NCBI GenBank assembly: GCA_903870685.1
Contig: CAIQDX010000011.1
Location: 1-37,460 of the forward strand
Length of the DNA stretch: 37,460 nucleotides
From: an uncultured Chitinophagaceae bacterium
GTDB taxonomy: Bacteria; Bacteroidota; Bacteroidia; Chitinophagales; Chitinophagaceae
Direction of reading: 5' to 3'
The notes beneath the pieces are model-generated. The model worked only from the letters and a program-made list of their open reading frames with translations. It was not told where the DNA came from and did not search any database. Numbering within the stretch: position 1 is the stretch's first letter; each line of letters opens with the position of its first letter. The position numbers were made by a program, and so were the translations under genes. Positions 1-8,967 of the stretch are shown piece after piece.

Positions 1-468
1 AACATGAATGCCCATTCTTTTACATTGTTCGCCAACAGCCGTACCGAATTGATGAATCAGCTGTGCATCAGTCATGGCACCTAACATTAATTGTCGCGGA
101 AAATTAATCACACTGTCCAAACGCATGCCTAGTCCCCATTCACCGTCAATGCAAATCATCAACGGAGTCTTTGCAATACTTTGATAATAGTTAGTAAGAT
201 TAGCTTGCCTTACCGGACCACCTTGAAAAAAACAAAGTCCGCCAATATTATAATCGTTTATTAATTTAACAATACCGTCTACATGATCTTGTCCCAAATT
301 ACTGTGAGCACGAATGATCATTAACTGACCAATGCGTTCGTTCTTGCTCAATTTTCTAAAAACACTATCTACCCAATGTTTCGATGCTTTGGTTTGTTTA
401 TAAAAATTTTGAGATTGACTGCTAAAAGCAATCATAAAAAAACAAAGGATCATCATTATTTTACGCAT
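1..468 (-). CDS. Glycoside hydrolase family 3 protein (beta-N-acetylglucosaminidase type), 5' part only
   Basis: The first 156 codons of a minus-strand gene run off the left edge of the window. The predicted protein begins with a Sec signal peptide of about 20 residues (MRKIMMILCFF..., ending near SSQSQ). It continues into the N-terminal part of a GH3 (beta/alpha)8 barrel: an ERIGQLMIIRAHS segment, then NIGGLCFFQGG and IDGEWGLGMRLD. These match the strands around the substrate pocket of NagZ-like GH3 enzymes. Bacteroidota homologues are usually about 1,000 residues long and often carry a C-terminal beta-lactamase-like domain; that part lies outside the window. The likely role is exo-hydrolysis of beta-linked sugars, possibly peptidoglycan GlcNAc, in the periplasm. 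The nucleophile region is not visible. Start chosen at the ATG at 468 because the signal peptide follows directly. It is divergent from the subtilisin gene at 990. Confidence 0.85.
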   Translation of the reverse strand, partial: MRKIMMILCFFMIAFSSQSQNFYKQTKASKHWVDSVFRKLSKNERIGQLMIIRAHSNLGQDHVDGIVKLINDYNIGGLCFFQGGPVRQANLTNYYQSIAKTPLMICIDGEWGLGMRLDSVINFPRQLMLGAMTDAQLIHQFGTAVGEQCKRMGIHV

Positions 469-989
469 AAAAAAAATTGAAGAGCCAAGTTAGCAAAAAC
501 CCGCAAGAGAGTGAATGATTTAGCGGTTTATTGTAAGAGTGGCAGCTCATTACAACAAGTTTTATTCGAGACTGCTATTGGTCTGATTCTGCCATCCTTC
601 GTTGTTTAGTGGACTTGGGCAAAAGAAGTTGTGAAGAAGGCCTATAGATAGGAGTATTCTGGCTGTTTCATTCGAGCATCCTTCGTTTGAACAATTTCTA
701 TTGCCTGATTTTTTGTACTTATCGGAAATAATTGCGCAGAGGTTTTGAAACGTTGGCAGCTAACTGCTGTAAGTTCGTTCTTATACTGCTGTAAAGGTAA
801 AATTCTTTTATTGATAACCAAAGAGTTAGTGCGAATTTTTATTATACAACAACAAGTATGACAAAAGTCATATACTATTGATAACTCTTTTATTAAGTTT
901 ACCATAAGCTTTAGTTATATCCCCCACTAAGTAATGGCTTTGTTATCTCCGGCATTGTTTTTAAATAATACTTTTTCAATTATTAGTGT
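469..989. other. Intergenic region with no convincing gene
   Basis: This 521-base gap separates two divergent secreted-protein genes. An 87-codon minus-strand frame at 642-905 has no recognisable domain, no signal peptide and an odd composition (five cysteines), so I do not call it. Two short direct repeats are present: ATTCGAG at about 564 and 670, and CATCCTTCGTT at 593-603 and 677-687. They may be traces of an old duplication or decayed element. A weak -7-like box (TAACTTGG on the minus strand, 485-492) precedes the GH3 gene, and TACTTTTT at 969-976 precedes the subtilisin gene. Neither is a full consensus match. Confidence 0.5.
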
Positions 990-3900
990 ATGAAAAAAAT
1001 ATACTTCTTATTATTTATTGTTGTGAATGTAAGTATTGTTTATTGTCAAAATAAACAAATTGATGACCCTAAAAACAAATGGGTTCCTAATCAAATTATT
1101 GTAAAGTTCAAAGACAGTTATCAGTTGAATAACCGGTCAATGGAAGTTGGCAAAACGGCTACCAGCGTTGCATTTGATGCTTTTGCATCGGATAATAAAA
1201 TAAAAAAAATAGAACGTGTATTTCTTCAGGATGGTTTTTTTGTGCGTCGTGCAAAGATGCATGGTGTTGCAAAAAAGTTTGAAAACTTAACTACTGTAAC
1301 TATTGCAAAAGACAGTGTTAATATGACTGAAATGATCAAACAATTTCAGGCAATGCCCGAAGTAGAATATGCCGAACCTAATTATATATTTTCAACAGGC
1401 AATACCACTAAACCCAATCCTGTTCAATTGGTATCATTGATAGAAGAGAAACAAAACTTTCTGACCAATGTAAGAATTGATAATACAAAAATAAAATCTG
1501 CTTTTATTCCTCCTGCACCAACGGTTACACCATCCGATCCTTTATTTGGACAACAACTGAATTTGCAACTGATCAATGCTCAAAAAGCATGGGAAGTAAC
1601 AAAGGGCGACAGCTCTATTGTTGTTGCTGTTTTAGATACCGGTATTGATTGGCAACACCCCGATCTGGCACAAAATATATGGACTAACAAAAAAGAATTA
1701 AACGGTACAGCCGGTGCGGATGACGACAATAATGGTTATGTAGATGATATACGCGGTTGGGATTTTGTAAACAACGATAATAACCCAATGGATGATAACA
1801 GCCATGGTACCCATGTGGCTGGTATTATTGCTGCCAGAGGCGATAACGGAATTGGTATTACCGGCATTAACTGGTATGCAAAAATTATGTGTATTAAAGT
1901 AATGCAGAGCACAGGTAGAGGCGATGCTGCTACTATTGCAAAAGGAGTAGAATATGCTGCTGCCAATGGTGCCAATATTATTAACCTTAGCCTGGGTGGT
2001 TATTATGAAAGTTTAACCTTGAAAGCTGCATTAGAAAATGCTTATGCCAATTGTTTTATTGTAGCTGCGGCAGGTAATGACGGTACGGCTATTGGTCCGT
2101 GTATGGGTTGTGCTCCTTTATATCCTGGCGCATATTCTTTTGTAATGGGTGTGCAAGATCAAGCATCATATTCTAACTACGATCAGGACGGACCTTTTGT
2201 TTCAAAATATCCTAACTTATTAAATTATGATGTGTTTGCTCCTGGCTCAAGTGTAACCAGTACTATACCTAATGGAGCTTATGCTGCTTATACAGGAACA
2301 TCTATGTCAACACCTTTAGTAGCTGGTATTGCTTCTTTGTATATGACCAAATATCCAAAATATGATAAAGAGTTTTTGTTTGGTCATTTAGTAAATAATA
2401 GCTTAGGCGGTTTTATTGATGCTTATAAAGTTTTAACCGATCAGGGCAAACCTAATATAACAATTACAAAAACAGATATTGTTGATACTTGTTCAACATG
2501 CAATAATGATGGCTATCCTGATGCAGGTGAAAATGTAACACTTCGTTTTTATATAAAAAACACATGGGCACCAGCCGATAGTGTGTCCATTAAATTGAAT
2601 TATGAAGGATTAGCTGATACAAGTTTGGTTCAATTTATTAGAGACAGTTCTTATGTTGGAGCCATCTCTCCTAATGCATCAGCTTTTACACAGTTGCCAT
2701 TAATAGTACATATTTCAGATAAAGTATATCATGGTGCAGATTATAAAATTAAAGCCACTATAAAAGATAATATGGGAAATAGTTGGCAACAAATAGTAGT
2801 AATCACTTTTCATAATGCTATAACATTTGGAGGAATACTTACCAATGATGTTACTTTATACCCAAATAAATACTATTATGTAGTTGATAATTTATTAGTG
2901 CAAGATTGTAACATGATAATCAAGCCAGGTTCTACTTTAAACTTTAGCGATGGAAAAGCATTAAGAACGGTTGGTACTGGCACTATTCAAGCTTTGGGTA
3001 AAAGAGATTCCGTTATAACATTTACATCAAATACGCGATGGCAGGGTTTAAATTTGAATTATGGTCAATACCCTAATGGAATCGCATTCAAAGACTATGA
3101 CTATTTTATTGATACAGTTAAAAATACATCGAAATTTAAATATTGTGTTTTTGAGGCGATTGATAATTATTTGGGAGGAATACAAGGAGGATCTTTAATT
3201 ACTAGATCAGTATATCGAGGGTCTTATTCTCAACCATATGCAGGTTTCTTTTTCAGAAATAATGTCATAAATAATTTTGGTGTTAGTGGTGATATGAGAC
3301 TTGAGTCTTCAGATTATTGTAATTATATAGATAATGTATCAGGAATGTTTATGTGGGGGAATTTTGGAGATAAAAGGAATAATGTACTTAACAGTAGTGG
3401 AGGTATAGATTTAAGAGAGTTTGTCGGTACTGGGATATCTAATATTCCTAAATATATATATTTTGGAACCACCGATTCTGCTTTACTAGAAAACCATATT
3501 TATGACTTCTTTGATTATTCAAACTATAATGCAATAAATATTAAAGGGTTTAAAACTACACCATGCGATTCATGTCCAGGAATGGTTTGGAAACTTACAT
3601 TAGATGGGAAAGAAATGTCATCCAATACCATTAACCCAGAAGATATTTTAGAATTAGGTACACATGAAATAAAAGTATGGTTTAATACGCAGATGGATAC
3701 GGCATATACACCCACGATTTCATTTGGGCAAAGAGATCCATTTAATCAAAACTTTATAAAGAATAAGGGAGTTTGGAGTACAGATGGAAAAACTTATACT
3801 ATTAGTCGTGATTTTGTTTTAACAGACCCAAAAGGAATAGTAAACTTCGCTGTTTCTGGTGCTAAGGATACATTAGGTTTGGAGATTCCTTATGAACGTA

Positions 3901-5045
3901 CAAGATTTAGAGTAAACTTACAGTCTACTGGTTCCAAGTCTTTAGATTTTAGTTTGGTACCACAATGTGGCAAGCTTCAATTAAACTGGGAAAATTTGCG
4001 AACACCCGGTAGCGATATTATTGGTTATAATATTTACCGAAGAAACAAAACTTCAAATGGGGCATTTGGTTTATTAAATAATACATTGATTTTAGATAAT
4101 GCCTACAAAGATTATAAAGTTGGTTTAGACACAACATACGATTATGTGTACACTGCTGTAAGAGATGGTATGAATAATGAAACGGATTCTTCATTTATAT
4201 TAACAGGTAAACCATTGCCTTCTAAATTAGGAGATGCAGATGGTGATAGTGCAGTTAATGTAACAGATGTTGTTGCTGCGGTTAATTATATTCTGCAAAA
4301 AAATCCTAACGCATTTATTTTCAAACAGGCCGATATCAATAATGATAAAGTAATTAATGTGCTGGATATTATTGGCATTATTGATCGCATCTTAAATCCA
4401 CGTATTGGTGGTTATAACGGAACCTATGATTATAATCCTACCAGCAGTCCGGGTAAATTATTCCTCTATAATCAAAACGATACACTGTTTGCCAGAACGG
4501 TATTTAAGATCGGTGGAATAGAAAGTAGTACAAATAATACTGTTAGCAAATGGATTGGCGATTTAAGCAAATGGGAAACAGTAAAAACACCTGCCGGAAA
4601 AATCATGCAATATAGTTTTGGCGGCAGTTTAGAATTGCCTGATGCTTTACCGATTGCAATTATAAATAGTAAAGTAAATCCGTCTGAATGGATTATTTCA
4701 ACAGATGATGGCAGACCATTGGAAATTGTTTGGTTAGGTAAAATTGCAAACAATATTAAAAAGCAAAGTGAGAATGTGTATTTGTCAGATGCATCACCTA
4801 ACCCTGCAAAAGATGTACTCCATTATACAGCAGAAATAAAAACAGCAGTCAATAATTTCAGTTGTGTACTCACAGATATCAGTGGCAAAGAATTATGGAA
4901 AAAAGAATATGGAACAAAAGCAGCAGGCCTCAGCAATGAAACCATTAATGCTCATGGTTTCAATAAAGGCGTTTACATTCTTAAAATATATTGGAATGAA
5001 AACGGAACTGCTTATGAAAAAGTAAATAAAGTGGTTTTGCAATAA
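990..5045 (+). CDS. Secreted S8 (subtilisin-like) serine peptidase with dockerin-like module and T9SS C-terminal signal
   Basis: The protein has 1,351 residues. It starts with a Sec signal peptide (residues 1-19, ending VYCQ) and a fervidolysin-type prodomain at about 29-135 (WVPNQIIVKFK ... EVEYAEPNY). The S8 catalytic domain spans about 183-480, with Asp216 in VLDTGID, His272 in HGTHVAG and Ser438 in GTSMSTP, so the triad is complete. A CARDB-like beta domain (about 495-615) follows. Next come a beta-helix-like stretch with a PGSTLNF motif, a fibronectin III-like domain (about 991-1079) and a type I dockerin-like module (about 1081-1139). The module has two calcium loops, DADGDSAVNVTD and DINNDKVINVLD. 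The last 85 residues, from ASPNPAKDVL, are a T9SS type A sorting domain. It should be exported by Sec and then T9SS and be released or anchored at the cell surface. The ATG at 990 is immediately followed by the signal peptide. Substrate unknown. Confidence 0.93.
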   Translation: MKKIYFLLFIVVNVSIVYCQNKQIDDPKNKWVPNQIIVKFKDSYQLNNRSMEVGKTATSVAFDAFASDNKIKKIERVFLQDGFFVRRAKMHGVAKKFENLTTVTIAKDSVNMTEMIKQFQAMPEVEYAEPNYIFSTGNTTKPNPVQLVSLIEEKQNFLTNVRIDNTKIKSAFIPPAPTVTPSDPLFGQQLNLQLINAQKAWEVTKGDSSIVVAVLDTGIDWQHPDLAQNIWTNKKELNGTAGADDDNNGYVDDIRGWDFVNNDNNPMDDNSHGTHVAGIIAARGDNGIGITGINWYAKIMCIKVMQSTGRGDAATIAKGVEYAAANGANIINLSLGGYYESLTLKAALENAYANCFIVAAAGNDGTAIGPCMGCAPLYPGAYSFVMGVQDQASYSNYDQDGPFVSKYPNLLNYDVFAPGSSVTSTIPNGAYAAYTGTSMSTPLVAGIASLYMTKYPKYDKEFLFGHLVNNSLGGFIDAYKVLTDQGKPNITITKTDIVDTCSTCNNDGYPDAGENVTLRFYIKNTWAPADSVSIKLNYEGLADTSLVQFIRDSSYVGAISPNASAFTQLPLIVHISDKVYHGADYKIKATIKDNMGNSWQQIVVITFHNAITFGGILTNDVTLYPNKYYYVVDNLLVQDCNMIIKPGSTLNFSDGKALRTVGTGTIQALGKRDSVITFTSNTRWQGLNLNYGQYPNGIAFKDYDYFIDTVKNTSKFKYCVFEAIDNYLGGIQGGSLITRSVYRGSYSQPYAGFFFRNNVINNFGVSGDMRLESSDYCNYIDNVSGMFMWGNFGDKRNNVLNSSGGIDLREFVGTGISNIPKYIYFGTTDSALLENHIYDFFDYSNYNAINIKGFKTTPCDSCPGMVWKLTLDGKEMSSNTINPEDILELGTHEIKVWFNTQMDTAYTPTISFGQRDPFNQNFIKNKGVWSTDGKTYTISRDFVLTDPKGIVNFAVSGAKDTLGLEIPYERTRFRVNLQSTGSKSLDFSLVPQCGKLQLNWENLRTPGSDIIGYNIYRRNKTSNGAFGLLNNTLILDNAYKDYKVGLDTTYDYVYTAVRDGMNNETDSSFILTGKPLPSKLGDADGDSAVNVTDVVAAVNYILQKNPNAFIFKQADINNDKVINVLDIIGIIDRILNPRIGGYNGTYDYNPTSSPGKLFLYNQNDTLFARTVFKIGGIESSTNNTVSKWIGDLSKWETVKTPAGKIMQYSFGGSLELPDALPIAIINSKVNPSEWIISTDDGRPLEIVWLGKIANNIKKQSENVYLSDASPNPAKDVLHYTAEIKTAVNNFSCVLTDISGKELWKKEYGTKAAGLSNETINAHGFNKGVYILKIYWNENGTAYEKVNKVVLQ

Positions 5046-5293
5046 AGCAGCCTAACGGCTATGAGGCAAATGAATTTATTTTTTATTCTTTTTTGCTTGT
5101 CCAAAAAAGAAACAAAAAAGGACAACCGAAAACGATAACAGCCCGTTTTCGGTGGGGTTCCCTGATTAAGCTGTTGCACTTCTGTGACTTCAGCTATAGG
5201 GCAATGATGCGTAACTAAAAGGCATTGCATTTTTAATGACATGATTCACATTAAAAATGGTTTATCAAATATTAAAAAATTAAAGAGTCGTTC
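5046..5293. other. Intergenic spacer, possible dispersed repeat with hairpin
   Basis: The spacer holds a perfect 10-base inverted repeat (ACCGAAAACG at 5125-5134, CGTTTTCGGT at 5144-5153) that is not followed by a T tract, so it does not look like a standard terminator. A 76-codon minus-strand frame covers 5012-5242 and overlaps the end of the protease gene. Its A-rich and T-rich runs (5081-5120) and lack of any domain suggest non-coding, repeat-like DNA rather than a gene. No TAnnTTTG box is visible before the next gene. Confidence 0.4.
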
Positions 5294-8200
5294 ATGCATT
5301 GGAGAAAAAAGCTGATAACCATTTTTGTCTTGCTGCTATTTGTTTGTATAGAAGTAGAAGCTCAGCAGGTATTATCAATTGTAAACAAAACCATTGGTTA
5401 TAATTCCAATACTGAATTAGAAATTAATTTACAAAACAGTGCAAAGGTTTCGGCTGTTCAGTTTGATGTTACTGCAAGTTTGACCAATATTAATTTCCCT
5501 TCTGTAAAAGATAGTATTGTTACCACAGCACGTTTTGCAGACCACAGTATTTCTTATTCAAAGGTTTCGGCAACGCAAGTGCGGATTATTTTGTTCAGCA
5601 TGTCTAATGCTTATCTAAATGGAACATCCGGTAAATTGTTAGGTATCAAAATAAATTCAGGTTCTGTTCCGGGAGTCAATAATATCAGTTTATCAAATAT
5701 TACTTTGGCAGATTCAACAGGACAGTCGATAAGCTTCACACAACAGAACGGAACTATTACAGTAATAGCACCACAATTAAATGTTACAGATACAGTAAGA
5801 TTAGGTAACATACCTATGTTGAACAATACTAATAATTATCTGTATTTAAATAATAATGGAAATGATACACTAAAGATTACTGGAATAAGTTCTGATAATT
5901 CGGAATTGACATTCCCTAATTTGAATTTGCCAATTAAGCTGCAACAGTATCAAGGATATAATTTGAATAATAATATTTATCCTACTTCAAAAGGCAATAA
6001 ATTATATGCTATTAAAATTGTTTCAAACGATCCTGCAGGTGATAAGTATGTATATGTAAAAGATTCAACGTATGCAGTAAATAAAATTTATTTCTCAAAT
6101 GCAGTTATAGGTTCCTACAATACCGATACTGTAGTTTCTATTGCTGTAAAAAATCAGGAAAATTTTTCTGCATTTCAGTTTACGGTTCAATTGCCAAATG
6201 GAATTGATTATGTTGTTAATAGTATTGCATTAGACAGCAGCAGATTGGTGGATCATGTGGTTAGTGCCAATGTTGTCAATGGAAACTTAACTGTAATTGC
6301 TTATTCATCAGGGCTACAAAATTTTAAATTGAATGACGGTCAGATTCTAACATTTAAAATAAAGTTGAATAAACCGGGAGGTACTTACCCATTAACATTA
6401 TCCAATGCTGCAATAACAAATGCACAGGCACAAAATATTATATCTGATTTTGTTTCAAGTACTGTAACTATAAAATCAGCAACTATTTCTTTAAACAACA
6501 CACAACTATATTTTGGAAGAATTTCTACAAAAGAATATTCGCAAGCAGGATTAACAATAAACAATACGGGTACTCAGAATTTGATCATTTCAAAATTTGT
6601 TTATCCGTCAACAGCTTTGAATAGCAATGCTGCGCTCCCATTAACGATAACACCGGGAAATAATAAGAATGTCAATTTTAGTTTTCATTCGAATATGCCT
6701 GTTGATTTAAACAATACAAATATTACCATTCAATCCAATGACCCGTTGGGCGATAAATCGGTGATAGTAAATGCAGCAGCTTATTCAAAAGATGAAGTAT
6801 ACTTAAAATATCCTTATCTGCATCATGCAAATGCTATCAGAGTTCCTGTGATGCTTACAAATTATGATACATTGAATGGGGTTCAGTTTGATATACAAAT
6901 TAACAGCCCCTCAAAAATTTCTTTTAGCGACAGCATGTTTGTATTGAGCGACCGATTTAAAAAGTATTCTGCCTCTTATCAGAAATTAGATGCACAAAAT
7001 TTACGTGTGATATTATATTCTTTAGATGCTACACCTGTTATACCCGACAGTGTTTATATAGGGGAATTATTATTAAATATTGTTGCAACGCAGCCTGATG
7101 GTAATTATGGGTATGTAGATTTTGCGAATGTTGTTTTAGGAAGTACGGGAGGTGTTAATTTATTTTCAGGAAAGGTGGGACAAAATATAAATCTGTGTAA
7201 TGGCAGTGCTGCATTGACTGTTACAGGAACAGTTAATGTTTGTGATTCTTTGATTTTAAAAACAAATACAGGCACACCCGCATTATGGTATATGAATGAT
7301 ACTCTGTTGTCGAATATTCAAAGCAGTACTTATAATGTAAATGTGTCTGGCAATTGGAAAGCAATTATCAGTTATGGTTCCTGTAATTATGTATCCAATA
7401 CAGTACAAACAATAAAAGTTTCAGCACCAGCTGTTCCGACAATTAGTAATAATCGTCCGCTAATATTTTGCAATGGAGATAGTACAGTGCTTACATCATC
7501 AGCATCAAGTGGCAATCAATGGCTGTTGAATGGAACAAATATATCAGGAGCAACCAATCAAAATATCACTATAAAAGCAAGTGGCGTTTATACAGTTCAA
7601 ACAACAAACAATTCAGGATGTTCATCACTGTCATTGAAAGATACTGTTACAGTAAATGCATTGCCTGCTATTCCAACTATCAGCAATAATCGTCCGCTAA
7701 CATTTTGCAGTGGTGATAGCACAATACTTACATCATCAGCATCAAGTGGCAATCAATGGTTATTGAACGGAGCAAATATATCAGGATCAACCAATCAAAA
7801 TATCACAGTAAAAGCATCAGGCGTTTATTCAGTTCAAACAACAAACAATTCAGGATGTTCATCAACATCATTAAAAGATACTGTTACTGCAAATGCATTG
7901 CCTGCTTTTCCAACTATCAGCAATAATCGTCCGCTAATATTTTGCAGTGGTGATAGCACAATACTTACATCATCTGCATCAAGTGGCAATCAATGGCTGT
8001 TGAATGGAACAAATATATCCGGATCAACCAATCAAAATATTACTCTAAAAGCAAGTGGCGTTTATACAGTTCAAACAACAAACAATTCAGGATGTACAAG
8101 TCAAAGCAGTTTAAATATCACGATTAAAGTAAATCCTAATCCAATTGTCAATTTTATTACTTCATCAGTTTGTCTTGGTCAAACATCACAATTTACTGAT

Positions 8201-8866
8201 ACATCAACCATAACTGATAACACCTCAAATTCATTTAATTATCAATGGAACTTTGGCGATGGTATCAATTCGAGTATTAAAAACCCATCACATTTATATG
8301 CAGTTTCAGCCAATTATATTGTGAAACTTAAAGTTACTTCTTCAAATGGCTGTACTGATTCAATTAGTAAACAAGTAATAATAAATAGTCTTCCATCAAA
8401 ACCGATTATTACAATCAACGGCAATCAATTAACAACTTCTTCCGGTTTACAAACATATACCTGGCTGTTAGAAAATCAAGTTATCACTGGTGCAACAAGT
8501 AATACTTACAGTCCAACAAAAAGCGGTAACTATATTGTTATTGTGGTAAATGCTTTTGGCTGTTCTTCAACCAGCGGTGCGTTTAATTATGTTGTTACTG
8601 CCATAAATCCCATTAATGCGGGCAGCAATAAAATAATGATTGCCCCTAATCCAGCTTACGGTGGCGAAGCCTGGTTAATATTCGAACATCAACTGTTATC
8701 AAAAGTTACAGTAAATATATTTTCTGCAAATGGAATTTTATTAAACACATTTACTACCATAAATCAACGAACTAAATTGCCAATCGATCAGTTTAGCCAT
8801 GGAATTTATTTTGTAAGTATTATAACTAACTCCGGAAAAACAACTCTGTCATTAATGGTTAAATAG
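5294..8866 (+). CDS. Secreted multidomain protein with three cohesin-like domains, Ig-like repeats, PKD domain and T9SS signal
   Basis: The protein has 1,190 residues and a signal peptide (1-24, ending VEAQ). Three segments have a cohesin-like pattern of alternating strands: a VSAVQFDV-type strand, then a GKLLGIKI-type strand, then an ISLSNITLAD-type strand. They lie at about 25-157, 263-395 and 500-632. Two ASPM/Hydin-like beta domains with a SNDPxGDK motif separate them (about 160-260 and 398-497). After an Ig-like segment come three tandem 79-residue Ig-like repeats (from residue 715; the third is partial). A PKD domain (about 943-1030, WNFGDG at 985-990), another Ig-like unit and a T9SS type A sorting domain (1114-1190, starting IAPNP) complete it. 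No catalytic residues are visible, so it looks like an adhesin or scaffold displayed at the surface. Its position directly downstream of a dockerin-bearing protease suggests a partner relationship; that is inference. Confidence 0.85.
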   Translation: MHWRKKLITIFVLLLFVCIEVEAQQVLSIVNKTIGYNSNTELEINLQNSAKVSAVQFDVTASLTNINFPSVKDSIVTTARFADHSISYSKVSATQVRIILFSMSNAYLNGTSGKLLGIKINSGSVPGVNNISLSNITLADSTGQSISFTQQNGTITVIAPQLNVTDTVRLGNIPMLNNTNNYLYLNNNGNDTLKITGISSDNSELTFPNLNLPIKLQQYQGYNLNNNIYPTSKGNKLYAIKIVSNDPAGDKYVYVKDSTYAVNKIYFSNAVIGSYNTDTVVSIAVKNQENFSAFQFTVQLPNGIDYVVNSIALDSSRLVDHVVSANVVNGNLTVIAYSSGLQNFKLNDGQILTFKIKLNKPGGTYPLTLSNAAITNAQAQNIISDFVSSTVTIKSATISLNNTQLYFGRISTKEYSQAGLTINNTGTQNLIISKFVYPSTALNSNAALPLTITPGNNKNVNFSFHSNMPVDLNNTNITIQSNDPLGDKSVIVNAAAYSKDEVYLKYPYLHHANAIRVPVMLTNYDTLNGVQFDIQINSPSKISFSDSMFVLSDRFKKYSASYQKLDAQNLRVILYSLDATPVIPDSVYIGELLLNIVATQPDGNYGYVDFANVVLGSTGGVNLFSGKVGQNINLCNGSAALTVTGTVNVCDSLILKTNTGTPALWYMNDTLLSNIQSSTYNVNVSGNWKAIISYGSCNYVSNTVQTIKVSAPAVPTISNNRPLIFCNGDSTVLTSSASSGNQWLLNGTNISGATNQNITIKASGVYTVQTTNNSGCSSLSLKDTVTVNALPAIPTISNNRPLTFCSGDSTILTSSASSGNQWLLNGANISGSTNQNITVKASGVYSVQTTNNSGCSSTSLKDTVTANALPAFPTISNNRPLIFCSGDSTILTSSASSGNQWLLNGTNISGSTNQNITLKASGVYTVQTTNNSGCTSQSSLNITIKVNPNPIVNFITSSVCLGQTSQFTDTSTITDNTSNSFNYQWNFGDGINSSIKNPSHLYAVSANYIVKLKVTSSNGCTDSISKQVIINSLPSKPIITINGNQLTTSSGLQTYTWLLENQVITGATSNTYSPTKSGNYIVIVVNAFGCSSTSGAFNYVVTAINPINAGSNKIMIAPNPAYGGEAWLIFEHQLLSKVTVNIFSANGILLNTFTTINQRTKLPIDQFSHGIYFVSIITNSGKTTLSLMVK
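7436..8095 (+). repeat. Tandem 237-bp in-frame repeat, 2.8 copies
   Basis: Units begin at 7436, 7673 and 7910, a constant spacing of 237 bases (79 codons). The third copy is recognisable to about 8095 and then diverges into the PKD-domain linker. Each unit encodes an Ig-like module (PTISNNRPL ... GNQWLLNG ... SGVYTVQTTNNSGC). The copies are nearly identical in DNA as well as protein, which points to recent duplication or ongoing gene conversion. Confidence 0.93.
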
Positions 8867-8967
8867 TTTTCTCTTTGTGATATTCAAGGGAAAGCATCTA
8901 GGGTTTAGTGGAATCTAAATTTTATTTCCTTCTTATCATTCACTAAGCTTTTATCTTTATCATCAAT

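Noticed and set aside
642-905. 87-codon minus-strand frame before the subtilisin gene
   Set aside because: No domain, signal peptide or promoter was visible; cysteine-rich composition looks like non-coding DNA read in frame.
5012-5242. 76-codon minus-strand frame overlapping the end of the protease gene
   Set aside because: It overlaps a well-supported gene and is made largely of homopolymer-rich and hairpin sequence, so it is probably a repeat, not a gene.
7436-8095. Regularly spaced repeats as a CRISPR array
   Set aside because: Units are 237 bases, contiguous and in frame within a protein; there are no spacers and no cas genes.
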